Both the position numbers and the translations under genes were made by a program. A stretch of DNA of 64,000 nt from Himantopus leucocephalus. Taxonomy: Eukaryota > Chordata > Aves > Charadriiformes > Recurvirostridae. The notes under the pieces are model-generated. The model worked only from the letters and a program-made list of their open reading frames with translations. It searched no databases and was not told the DNA's origin. Location of the stretch: positions 13,261,137-13,325,136 of the forward strand of contig RSEF01000020.1 in the NCBI GenBank assembly GCA_003993805.1. The letters run 5' to 3'. This document shows, piece after piece, positions 39,301 to 49,431 of the stretch. How positions within the stretch are numbered: the stretch's first letter is position 1; each line of letters opens with the position of its first letter.

Positions 39301-39599
39301 CCAAACAAAGTAACATCTCGAAAGCTTAGGGTCATGAAGAGGTACGCTCACCTAACTCACACATTAGAAGTCACTAATTCTGAAACGAGGTACTCAAAAA
39401 CCTCATTCAGCTACTCTGGAAGAACCTAGATTCCTCAGATGTCTAAGTTTCCACTAATAAAAAGTGCTAAGCACCAGAATTTTTGCTGTTTTGCCCCTCT
39501 ATTGCAACTGCCTTAATTTGTCCGTATGGACTGATTCAACAGTGGTGTTTTGAGATGACCTCATGGATCAAGAACAGCCACCACGTTTGCCTTTGGCAG
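33384..39599. other. Non-coding unique sequence, no gene seen
   Basis: A long AT-rich stretch without any recognisable repeat or gene. Frames reach 117 codons, on both strands, with no recognisable products. The part near 38700-38900 carries a small CpG cluster (CTCCGCGCGGTGG near 38742) together with TGTCAATTACAG and a forkhead-like GTAAACA word, so it is a weak candidate for a conserved regulatory element. Confidence 0.65.
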
Positions 39600-39680
39600 G
39601 AGGTCACCAGTTAGGATAGTGTATTTGCTTTCAGTGTAGAAGACTCAAGTTCAAACCCCTCCATGTTCTGATTTAGAGTA
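39600..39680 (+). repeat. tRNA-derived SINE head (amniote MIR-like)
   Basis: GTTAGGATAGTG near 39611 fits the A-box region, and AAGTTCAAACCCCTCC at about 39648-39663 is a good B box (GTTCAAACC). The spacing of about 35-40 bp is right for a tRNA-derived promoter. It is followed by CTGATTTAGAGTAGGAATTT, as in related copies. No clear core domain or tail follows. Confidence 0.6.
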
Positions 39681-39917
39681 GGAATTTTAACTCCCATCTC
39701 ACAGCAAAGCCCCAGATGCTGCCCTCCCTGCCAAGGTGGGTATCCTCCAGTCTTTCCCACTGAAACTGTTCCACTTTGTCTACACATTTGAATATTCGTT
39801 AGAAGAGAAACTGGAAGGTGACTCTCCCACATTCTGCATCAGCACCCCAGCCAGCAGACTTAATCTGTTTTTCTATCTCCTCTCATCCCCTCTTTAATAT
39901 CTTTCTATGCAAAACAG

Positions 39918-39985
39918 GAACGGTTTGGTGGTTAGTGTGCTCTCCTGAGAGGTGGCAGAACTGGCTTCAAATCCAGTTAGGCAGA
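39918..39985 (+). repeat. Second tRNA-derived SINE head
   Basis: GGTTTGGTGGTTAGTGTGCTC (about 39921-39941) is a strong A-box region, followed by GAGAGGTGGCAGAACTGG and a B box, GGCTTCAAATCC, at about 39961-39972. This is the same family and orientation as the copy about 320 bp upstream. The sequence after 39985 does not show a MIR core that I can recognise. Confidence 0.65.
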
Positions 39986-40348
39986 GGATGGTTCCACGCT
40001 GCAGAGAAGAGCTCTTAACGGTTGGCAGGATAGCAGAGCCAGACCATGCTCTGCTCCAGGTAGGGGTACCTGGATAGGAGCCCCAAACAGAGAAATGCTT
40101 GAGCTGGCCAGAGAGCTTACGGTGTCTCTCTGCTGGCTAGTTTGGATGGCTGGTCTGGCCTCCTGGCGTTTTCAGCCCCAAAGGTTGCTTTCATGGAGAC
40201 CTTTGCAGCCAGGCTGCCCAACACAGAGCTAAAAATACCACAAAACATCCAAATATTAAGCCTGTTTGGGCTACAAACTCTGATTCAGACAAAGCCTTCA
40301 CTGCAGCCATGGAGAGTTTTGCTGAGTTACACATGACAGGTTTTGAAG
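39986..40348. other. Non-coding, moderately GC-rich spacer
   Basis: Sequence between a SINE head and the CR1 copy. Less AT-rich than its surroundings; no gene or repeat family recognised. Confidence 0.5.
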
Positions 40349-40440
40349 TCATAGAATCATAGAATGGTTTAGGTCAGAAGGGACCTTGAAGATCATCTAG
40401 TTCCAAACCCCCTGTCACAGGCAGGGACATCTCCCACTAG
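40349..40440 (-). mobile_element. CR1 LINE, 5'-truncated 3' end
   Basis: Reads TCATAGAATCATAGAATGGTTTAGGTC..., then GAAGGGACCTTGAAGATCATCTAG, then CCCCCTGTCACAGGCAGGGACAT, then CCACTAG. This is the reverse complement of the 3' end of avian CR1, with the short ATTCTATG/ATTCTATGA terminal repeats at 40349-40363. On the minus strand the element is cut off about 92 bp from its 3' end, typical of CR1 5' truncation. No reverse transcriptase sequence is present. This is the youngest and clearest mobile element in the window and the main reason for calling the DNA avian. Confidence 0.93.
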
Positions 40441-41225
40441 CCCTTCATGTATACCACAAAATCCCCATTCAGTTCACTGACCTGGACTTTGGAAGGCATA
40501 GGCTGAGATCTCTCTGAAATTTCCTTGTAACCGTATTACAGATAAGGATTAGTTAAACAGTATGGGTCTTTCTAGTGTGAGTGAATCTGATCCTCCAAGA
40601 ACAAAGACTAAGGAAGAACTTTAAGAACTGGCGCAATGCAAAGAGAAATGGCAATGGCTTTCCAAACTGAAGCACCCTGTAGCTAAAAAAGCTAGCCCAT
40701 GCCAGCATACATAATTTAGGATTGAGTCTTGAGGTCCCAGCTTGTGAAATGCTCTTACTCAAACCCATAGGAGTTTTTTTTTTTGGAGGCGGGAATGCAG
40801 GATCTGGCCCTAACCTTTTAGCCAGAATGACTCACCCTCCATTGTGCTATATTTCTTTATGGTGGATCATATTATATTGCCAAATGAAAGGAATATGATG
40901 TTCAGCAGAGGGAAAAATACAGACAAACAGGGAGAGCAGATGAGGTGCTGCAGTTTAAATTGTGCTTTTCAGTTTTTTTATGTATCATAACTGTATGCAA
41001 GTATGCCCTGGAGCTATGCTATGAGAAGAGCACTTTAAGAGGAACCAACATAAAGAAACAAATAGCAATAAATGACATAAGTATAGCACCTACTTATTTT
41101 TTTGGAGATACAGAAGATTGGAAACAGTACAAACACTACAGCGTTGTACAAAGTGTATTTTCATACCTAAGCATGCACACACTTATGAGATATATTTATG
41201 AGACAGATGCAAGGACTAGAGTAGA
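40441..41225. other. Non-coding sequence; start of the window's longest open frame
   Basis: Contains an 11-T run at 40774-40784. The longest frame in the window (40945-41490, 181 codons) starts here. Its product has no recognisable domain, begins in a hydrophobic cysteine-rich segment and passes through the alternating AT palindrome at 41226-41245. With no homologue and no exon signals I treat it as chance. Confidence 0.55.
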
Positions 41226-41245
41226 AATATATATGCATATATATT
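41226..41245. repeat. Perfect 20-bp AT palindrome
   Basis: AATATATATGCATATATATT is a perfect palindrome centred on GC at 41235-41236. It is alternating purine-pyrimidine DNA of microsatellite type and could extrude as a cruciform. Confidence 0.85.
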
Positions 41246-44019
41246 GCATAAGAAAAAGAGAGAATGGGAGGGACATGGGAAAGAAATGTCAGAAGTTTCT
41301 TCAAGAATTTTTGCTTGAAATTTTCACAAGTATCCAAGTAATTTGGAAGCTGCCTCCTAATTTTCTTCTTCTGTATGTTACATGTCTAGGAAACGTCCCG
41401 ACCATCCGTCTCTTAATACTTCTACCACTGGCTCCCAACTGCGATAATTTTGTGTTGTTGGGAGTAACGATGGGACCTGTGAGCAAGTGAAAAAGATAGG
41501 GAAGGGGAATCACTGGATATCATATGGTACAAGAGCTCCATGTTGAGTTTCAGGCTTGATTGCATTAGTATATTTAGGATAATTTTGGACTAGTTTCTTT
41601 CCCTGGTTTTTGAAAACTGAGTTACTGGAGAAGGTTAATGAAGGAAAATATTGAGATTGAACTGTAGATTCTAGAGACTTTATGAAGAAAGAGGAAAGGT
41701 TGTGAAACAGTAACTATACTAAGCTACGCAGAAAGCCATGGAGTGTGTCACACTACCACATAGTGTGTAACAATCCTAAAGAACTCATCAGAGGAGATTG
41801 TAAAAATATTTACCAAAAATTTCTCCAGGAAACATCAGCTTCTCAGTGCAAATAATGGAAAGGATCCAGATTAAAACACCCAAAGTGAATCACGGGAACA
41901 ATGGCCAGTCTCTCGACTGCTGATATGTGGAATCAGAGTCTCCTCTCGCTGTCCTGCCAGGACAGACGGGTGCCTTGCACGGCCGGAGCACACAGTGGGA
42001 GCAGTAATATCACAGGGACCCTGCTCAGCCCAGGAAAAAAAGGGACAGAAGCTCTCCTGACCTACTTTCCCACCAGGACAAGTTTTCCATACCAAACTCC
42101 TTCAGATGCCATGTTCTATCTTGATAGCCTGGTAGATCACTGACTCCAGTTGGTGAAGGGTGCTGGGCCCCTGTCACAAGGCTTATTCCAGTTTGCAGGA
42201 TCAGGCCCTTGGGCAGTACTGAGGGAGCAAGGCTGGATGGCAGCTGGGCTGCTACATAGTTAAATGTAGTTGAAGAAGAAATCTTTCAATGATGAGGCAC
42301 AATGTACCAAGTTTAGCTAGTTAGTTCCTCATGAAAAATAATTTAACAAAGTTTTTTTTCAAGTGAAATTATATTTTTTTTTTCAAGGAAAAACAACTAA
42401 TCTGTCACTGAGTAAAAATATTCTGGGTAGATGGGCCTCTAACCCTTTTAATTCACACCCCTTGAGGGGTGAAACCTTTCATAAATCTCTCGTGGTTCAA
42501 AAGAAACCTATCACGTGATTTTTGCCCCATACAGGAGATGACAAATAACACACAACCCCACTGCAACCCATTACGTATTCCAGGCTAGGTGAACGATTAG
42601 ATAAGACATTTCTCCTTCTCATGAGGGTATCTGTTCATATTTTGCATGGTGTGGAAAGAACATACTGCACTGAATGACGACTGATGATGATTAATGTATT
42701 ATTCTACAGAGCATTATGGTTCCTTTTCATTTGTACTGCATTGTTAGGAGTAAAATGTGGTAAAATGGCTGTAACTGTTTTTCACCCTACTTTCCCCCTC
42801 CCCCTAGAATTGTTAAAAATAGCATTTAAAATTATTGAAAGGGAGAGAAAAAAGGACCCTATTTTCTTCTAATGTAATTGGGTCTAGCTCCCCTGAATTT
42901 AATGAAGCTTCATTCATTATAGCTACAAACAAATTTTGGCCGTTTTTAATAAACACTTATTTTACTTTTTTTGTTTGCTTTTCCTTCCTCCCTTGCTTTC
43001 AGGAGTTGAAAATATGGCAAATATGAAGATTTCAAATTTAATGTAATCCAAAACTGGAATCTCAGCCTGGATATTCTAAAACACTGAAGAAATCTTGGTA
43101 AATAACTTCGAAAAATGCAGTACTTGGGAAAACATGTTTTGGTCAGGCAAGATGATAATCAGTTTTATGGGTGAGGGAAAATTATAACTAAAAATTAAAA
43201 AATTCTATTTCTGAAAATAGGAGCAATCACCTTTTCTCATGCAGAAACCCCAAGTTTCAGATCTTTCTTATTTTCCGTGCATAAGAGAGGTTACTATAGT
43301 TCCCTCTTCCTTACAAAACACCCATGTGCTTATCTACACATGGGCAAGAAGGCTCTATATTCACTAATAAAATGTCCAGATATTCCAAGTTTATTCTAAC
43401 TTTGCTTATGTGCAGCTGTCTTTCCTCCTCTAAAGCTGTTATTACATTTTTTATCATAGAACACTGTCCATGTTGCCAGCTCCTCTCCTTAAGTGCTCTA
43501 AAGTTTAGAGAACAAAGAACATAACAGTTAATCCTATCCGAAATTTTATCTGAAATCATTCAGATAAGCCATAATTTGTTTGAGCTCTGCTTGGAGCAAG
43601 TGACAGAGTTTCAGATGCAGTAATTTGCTATGTTTCCATTTAAAACAACTGATGCTTCCCACTTCTAATACACTGGAACATAAAATCCATGTCAGTTGTT
43701 TATATTTGGGGATTATGGAGTTATGGGATTGTTTGAGTCTGATTTTTAAGCCCGTTAGGCATGCCTTTGAATACACAGTCACCATCATTTCACATTCATG
43801 TAAAGCTGCTGTATGTATTGATGAGTAAATCCACTTCTTTGCAAGACAAATTATTTTTTATTTGCACCTGCAGTTCTGGACATAATTTAGGAACAGAGCT
43901 ACATGTGCATTTGATAGATATAACCTGTTAAAACATCCAATCTATGTGTTTACATAAGAAGTTACAACTATTTTCTTAATCTGCTTTTTTCACCATTTCC
44001 TATATGTGCAATAATACAT
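41246..44019. other. Non-coding sequence, no gene seen
   Basis: Mostly AT-rich, with a GC-richer interval at about 41880-42260 that has no recognisable content. Chance frames only. Confidence 0.6.
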
Positions 44020-44057
44020 TGGGTATATATATTCACACTGGGAATATATATTCACAA
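44020..44057. repeat. Tandem duplication, two 19-bp units
   Basis: TGGGTATATATATTCACAC (44020-44038) is followed directly by TGGGAATATATATTCACAA (44039-44057); 17 of 19 positions match. Confidence 0.9.
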
Positions 44058-44145
44058 AGTCGAGCCCAAAACTTCTTCAGCAGGACTCAAGTCCTGTAAA
44101 GTACTGTTGGTTTTCAGGTGCATTGTTTGATGTTATAGATGATGC

Positions 44146-44256
44146 TGGAGAAGTCAACTCTCTCGCCTAAGGCCTCAAACAGGCAATGTATAAGCCAGGA
44201 ATAGCAGTCAGGATTTCCTGCCTTTCAGCTGAGCACCTTGGGCTGCACTGCCCTTC
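44146..44256 (-). mobile_element. MIR-type CORE-SINE fragment (minus strand)
   Basis: On the minus strand: GGGCAGTGCAGCCCAAGGTGC (A-box region), then GGCAGGAAATCCTGACTGCTATTCCTGGC (B-box region), then CATTGCCTGTTTGAGGCCTTAGGCGAGAGAG, which parallels the start of the MIR core (TGACCTGCTGTGTGACCTTGGGCAAGTC-like). The order and spacing match amniote MIR copies, at substantial divergence. The core ends before the diagnostic ATCTGTAAAA word. Confidence 0.65.
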
Positions 44257-44480
44257 TTGCTGTTACCATATTTGCCTTTAACACTGCAGCTGCATTTGTA
44301 AGGAAACCGACGTAAGTGTGGAGGCTTTGCGGGACGATGCCTCACCAAGAACGGCCTCTGCGCTTCCCTGCTGGAGAGGCAACTGCCCAGGGACCTGACA
44401 CGGGGCTGGAAGAGGATTTCCCAGTTGTTCGTCCAGGACTGTGAGCTTCTCTGCTTCTCACACCTACACAGCACAACTTC
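44257..44480. promoter_or_regulatory. Third CpG-enriched patch, next to a SINE
   Basis: About eight CpGs lie between 44305 and 44440 (for example AACCGACGTAAG near 44306, TTTGCGGGACGATG near 44327), while the flanks are CpG-poor. A splice-donor-like GACGTAAGT occurs near 44310 on the plus strand, without any supporting exon evidence. A 99-codon minus-strand frame covers the patch and part of the SINE and is not recognisable. Possible enhancer or cryptic exon; weak. Confidence 0.25.
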
Positions 44481-45015
44481 CAATAACACAGACGGTTTTT
44501 GTACCAAAGCTGTGAAACTACTTAGTTGTCCTGCTGGAAACCTGAAGTGCCCATTTGGAGTAGAATGTTACAAAACGTAAAAAGTGCAATGGAGGCCTGT
44601 CTTCCAGGTCATTTAAGAACACAAATTCTAGCATTTTGGCTTTCAGATCTCTCTCATTTATAATTCCCATCCAGTTTATTTTCTATCATTAAAAAATTAT
44701 TCAGATGAAGCAGAGAGCAACTGCAAGGAGTGCTGCTAAAACTAAACTACAGCAGGGAGAACTACTCACTTCAGCTTGGTTTAAACTTTAGCTCAGCCAT
44801 ACTTGGCTCTTGTCAATTCATGTCAGACTCTTAAGGTTATTTGATTTAGGACAGCCTTGCTGCTGTCCATAGGCCTTGCCAGAGAACAGAATATAAAATA
44901 AGTTCCAGGAAGGGGTTTGAGGGGAGTTGTGAGGCCTGATTACTCAAAGATTCATTTTTTGACAATGAACAGGCTTGGGGATAAAATAACATTGGAGGAC
45001 GAGAAATGTCACTAT

Positions 45016-45140
45016 GGACCTGAACCTGCAAATACTTATGTACGTGTTTTAACTTTACTACTGTGGGTAGTCCTGCTGAAATTAATGAGACTGCTCAAGG
45101 GGGTAAAGAAAAGCATATGCACAGGAATTTCCAGGATTGG
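45016..45140. mobile_element. Palindromic MITE-like relic
   Basis: The left arm ACCTGCAAATACTTATGTACG and the reverse complement of the right arm (TCCTGGAAATTCCTGTGCATA) align along their length. The centre, around TGCTGAAATTAATGAG (about 45074-45089), is self-complementary, so the whole 125 bp is a degraded palindrome. Internal words (AACTTTACTACTGTGGGTAGTCC) match my memory of a palindromic non-autonomous DNA transposon abundant in turtles and fossil in birds. The 81-codon frame at 44917-45162 runs through it and is not a gene. Confidence 0.7.
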
Positions 45141-47997
45141 AGACTATGTGCTTAAGACGTGAAGAGTTCCAGGGCCTTCATTTGGGAGTACTCATATGCT
45201 TGTAGTTAAACATGCAGGAACATTTGTAGCATCAAGGCCCAAAATTCTTGCATTGTAAATAATAGGAGATGGGAACCTGAAGCCAACTGTATTTGGAATA
45301 AAACAGGCAAGAAAAAGAAAAAGAATCCCATGATCTCACACCAACACGGGTAACAGTTACAGCCCTTTGGTCAGACTGTGAGCTGGTATATACTGGAGCT
45401 ATTCCCTGCAACTGATAAGGTGAATAAATGTAAAATTAAGTCTATACTTAATTGCTTTCCAGAACCAGGACCTTAAGAAATATGCAACAATTTTATTATT
45501 TTTTTGGAGCGCAGCCGTTACATTTTGAAGTGTTGGCTTAGTCTGACAAGATACAAGAGTCTAGAAAGATGAAAAGTCTTGAGTCGAGGGAATGGGAGCA
45601 ATACGGTCATTGCTATTAGCTTCAGCAGAGAGGCAGACATGAAGCTAGTTTCACAGGGATCACTTTCAAATGTCAAGGAGACTAGAAAATTCCAAGCTAT
45701 TAGAAATAGTGATGTAGGCTGGAGATGGGGAGTACGTTAAATTGTTTGGTTCTTTCCATATTTTTGTTTCTCATTTAATATCGGCTTCAACATAATCAGT
45801 CTCAAAATAATGGGTTTTATTCTTTGCATGGTCAGTTTCTTACTTTTAATACTATTCCAAACGTCACCGAGAGGAAGAAGTTCTGGTATCATAAAAGTTA
45901 GCTACACTGTAGCTACAGAGAGTAAATAGGCTAAATAACAATAAAATATTAGTTGATTTTGGTTAACATGTTCTTTGTTGTGTAGCACGACCCAACAAAC
46001 AACAAACAGAAAGATGTCCCTTGACAAAGCAATTTAAGCTGTAAGTAACTCCACAAAAAGTAAGATATTTTCACTTTTCAGAAGCTTTGATAAAGTTCAA
46101 GATGCTCAGATGGTTCAGAGAGGAGAAACATAAAACCACCTAGACAGATAATTTAACTGCAGAGTCGCCAAAGTAGTTCAACCTACTCTGTTAAGTGGAA
46201 GCCAAATTTTGTGGAAGTAAGTACTTCATCTCTGGGAGCCACATGGATCTAAGAGCCTTTTCGTAGTGTGTTTACATTGCTTAAGTTCTTCATTTCCTCT
46301 GCCTGAAGCAGTGAATTGCAATGGAATTGAATGCACAGTAAAACTACCACGTAGGAAAGGTTTACGCATTATGTTAAAAAGCTCTGTCTTGATAAACGGT
46401 GCCATTAGCATCTGGAATTCACTGCATTTGTCGGGTTAGGCCACTCTGAAAACAGTCCTTAAAAGTGTAACAAATTTGCTCAAATGCTAATGAGCTGAAC
46501 CACCAGACTGGTGGAGCCAAATATATTTAAAAGTTTAAAGCATTTGTGTATTACTAGTAGCCATACTTAGTGTTCTAAGTATATATCAGTTTTCCTGGGA
46601 AAAATTGTATATACTCACAGCTTAGAACTCCCCTCCTGAAAGTATTTAGTAACTCGTCATTAGAAAAGATTACTTTTTCACACTCTAAACTCCACATCCA
46701 TAGGATTGCATGCAGAAGTTTTCAAAAGATCAACTATTTAATCAAATTTTTTTCACCTGTTGTGTCATTCTACATTTTTCCTCCTTATAAACAACTGGTA
46801 AATGTCCCTGCACTGAAAAGGACCCTTTTGCCTGTGTGTAATAACAGAATTTTCACCTTTTTGGTACACATGTCAGGAAGCAGGAATGTAAAGGCAAGCA
46901 GTGAAATTTAGCCCTGTCTATTCGTGTGTGGAAAGAGGAGAGAGGAAAATGACCTCTCTGGGCAATGCTTACTTTCTTGAAAGTTCTAGTTTCCTAAAAA
47001 ACTTCCAGAGAAATGAATAGTAGCCAGCAGCGGATAACTTGGTAGCTAACCACTTTTAAGGCATCAAGAAAACCTCACCTGAAATGTGTGTAGTTTTTAA
47101 AAAAGTCAACAGAAAATGTTTTTGTTAGAACACAGGAGAAGCCAAAAATTTGAAAGCATAAAGTCTAAATTGAGTCTATGGTCTGGCTCTACTCTTTAAG
47201 TCAAACCCAAGTGATCGGAGCCAAATTATATATTGCATGACAAAGATGTTTAATGAAATGATATACATAGTGACAGTAGACCACCAGGAACTAATGTCAG
47301 AATATTTTCATTGGCTCCTACTCCTCCTTGGCTCATCCTTATTCACAGGCAGAGAGCTGAGCTGGAGTAAGGAATTCGGCAGTAGTCTGACTGTACTTAC
47401 ATCGGCTTTCCATTGCTAGTGGTCAGCCACAAAATATTCACCCAAGTAGCTCCTTGAGTTATAGGCTACTCAAAGTATGCAGATTTCCCTTTTCTTAGGT
47501 AGTTTCTGATGCACTCAAACAACAATATAGTGTTACTCTGAGAAATAGAATCCGCCCTCCCGCACGTGGGCTAAGCAGTTAAAAAACTGAAGAGAGCTTA
47601 AATCAGCATTTTACAGGTGTGGGTGTTGGGCTATGTGAAATTTTTCATGCAAAGAGTTTACTAACCAAAAAAAGACATCCCAGGTCATAATTATTCACAG
47701 ATGAGGGGCAAGTTTTGCAAATGTTTTGATGGGGGGAAAAACAACTAAAAGGCCCTGAAGTTCTATCAAGTCAAAACTTTTTTTTTCTATTTTTTAGATG
47801 AAACTCCTTTAAACTCTTCATCTCTAAGTGACATTTCACTTTAAAATCCAATAAATTAAAAAAACTGTAAAAAGTGTAATTAAGCCTGGAAATAAACCAA
47901 TTGTTTTATTTTCTGGTTTGCACATCAAATTTTTAAAAAATAATCAATTAATCCCTCAGACATTGCTGGCAGCACTATATGCTACAAGGAAAGCTTT
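45141..47997. other. Non-coding unique sequence, no gene seen
   Basis: AT-rich, with no frame longer than 61 codons. It contains a short perfect palindrome, CCACCAGACTGGTGG, at 46500-46514 in an otherwise AT-rich context. Confidence 0.65.
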
Positions 47998-48014
47998 CCC
48001 CCCCCCGCCCCCGG
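47998..48014. repeat. C-rich run (C9-G-C5-GG)
   Basis: Nine consecutive C, one G, five C, then GG, standing out in AT-rich sequence. The complementary strand is G-rich but lacks four separated G-tracts, so a canonical G-quadruplex is not supported. Confidence 0.8.
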
Positions 48015-48634
48015 AATAAATTTACTTCACAGAGCAGCACAATGATATAGTGCAGAGCTCCAAACATAAATGGAATACTCCGGGCAGAGTTTCCACCACT
48101 AGGAGTAAATTCAAGAAAAATATTGACGGACCCTCTTTGTTTTCTTTTCTCTGCAGTATGTAATATTTCTAGTAGGGTGCACAACAAAGCACTTGCGTTC
48201 TCCTGCACTATTGTCAGAAGTATTTGCTGAATGCATCTGAGAGTTGACATGGCATGTGAATCTCTCATGCCTTGTTTGCAGAGATGCAAACTTCCAGCGT
48301 CTGAATATCCCGTGTCCTCTGCTTATTCTCTGCAGTCTCTCTGTTACCCGTGGCATTTTGCATTTGCTGTTTTCTTAGGTATACTTAAAATAACATGCCA
48401 AATGAAATAAACATACTGTTCAATGAATGCCCTGAAAGTCTGATATATTTAAGTTTTAACCCCACTAACCTGTTTAATGTTTAATTATATAAAACTATGT
48501 GGTCCCCAACTGGTTTGAACCTTCAACACTAGTCAAAGCAAGTTAAATCCAGCAAAGCAGAAAATACAGTTGTGAGCAAGCAATATGCTGGCTAAATTGT
48601 TTAAGATGCCTTGCAATTTGTTAACCTTGAATGG

Positions 48635-48905
48635 TTATATTTTGAGCAACATTTTCAGCCTGGCCCGATCTGGGCCTTCCCAGCTTTTGCAGCCCTGCAG
48701 GTTCAGTTCTGGAACTGAATTAAGAACACATATTAAATACTAAAATGTCTGTTTTCTTTGCCCAAAATTAAATTCTTAAGACAAATAAATAGCTTAAATT
48801 CCATCCACAATTAGTTCCATTCACATTCTCCTGCAAATTGCAGGCATGAAGACGCTGGCCAGGTTTTGAAATCTGGCCCTTCATTTTCCAGCCAAAGCGG
48901 CTGCA
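48635..48905. mobile_element. Possible palindromic repeat relic with nested palindromes
   Basis: The left side has GCCTGGCCCGATCTGGGCC near 48658; the right side has GGCCAGGTTTTGAAATCTGGCC near 48858, itself an imperfect palindrome. Inside are two perfect palindromes: TTCAGTTC-TG-GAACTGAA at 48712-48729 and CCTGCAA-A-TTGCAGG near 48831-48845. The end motifs resemble an ancient amniote palindromic repeat. The boundaries are approximate and the middle is unassigned. Confidence 0.4.
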
Positions 48906-49390
48906 AATGTGAGTATTTGAGAGATAACTTCTTTATCTTTTCTGTTCTTGTCATGTCATGTCCTGACTCTCCAAGCAAGCCTAGAAGTTCCAGTAGAAAA
49001 AAGATATTGTGATATTATAAATAACAGACTATACTGTCCAGCTCTATTTTCAGACCATGCAGCCATGTCTTTCAACTCTGCAGCCTCAAGCTCTCTGCCT
49101 TCTGACTGAGGACAACAAAAGAGTTTGTTTCATCTGCACATTAGAGAGCAAACTGGTGGCCTTTGGACCATACGAGAGATGGACACGAAAAGAAAATGGC
49201 TCAAGAATAAATGGTTTGCTTTGTCTTCTTTTCAGAAGTCAGATATAAAAAGGCACTGAGGCAGAGCAATGCTGGGAAAAATTAAGATTTTCCCAGACTT
49301 AACCGTTTTCCTTTTCAAAAAGATTTATAACACGCATGAATCTCAGATGTCACATCTTATTGTGCATAATTATACTGATGTCTAGACTAA
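48906..49390. other. Non-coding sequence, no gene seen
   Basis: Unique sequence with a 63-codon chance frame. Nothing recognised. Confidence 0.55.
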
Positions 49391-49431
49391 ACATTATATA
49401 TATATACCCACACATACATATAATTATATAT
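49391..49431. repeat. (TA)n / (CA)n compound microsatellite
   Basis: Alternating TA and CA/TA units, degenerate. No transposon attached. Confidence 0.8.

Noticed and set aside
40945..41490. Longest open frame, 181 codons, plus strand
   Set aside because: No recognisable domain, crosses an AT microsatellite-like palindrome, no splice or promoter signals, and this length is plausible by chance across 64 kb in six frames.
44917..45162. 81-codon frame with a leucine-rich segment resembling a membrane helix
   Set aside because: Most of it is the palindromic MITE relic; the hydrophobic stretch is a translation of the repeat arm.
47998..48014. C-rich run as a G-quadruplex or i-motif
   Set aside because: It has two C-tracts rather than four separated tracts of three or more, so the canonical pattern is not met.
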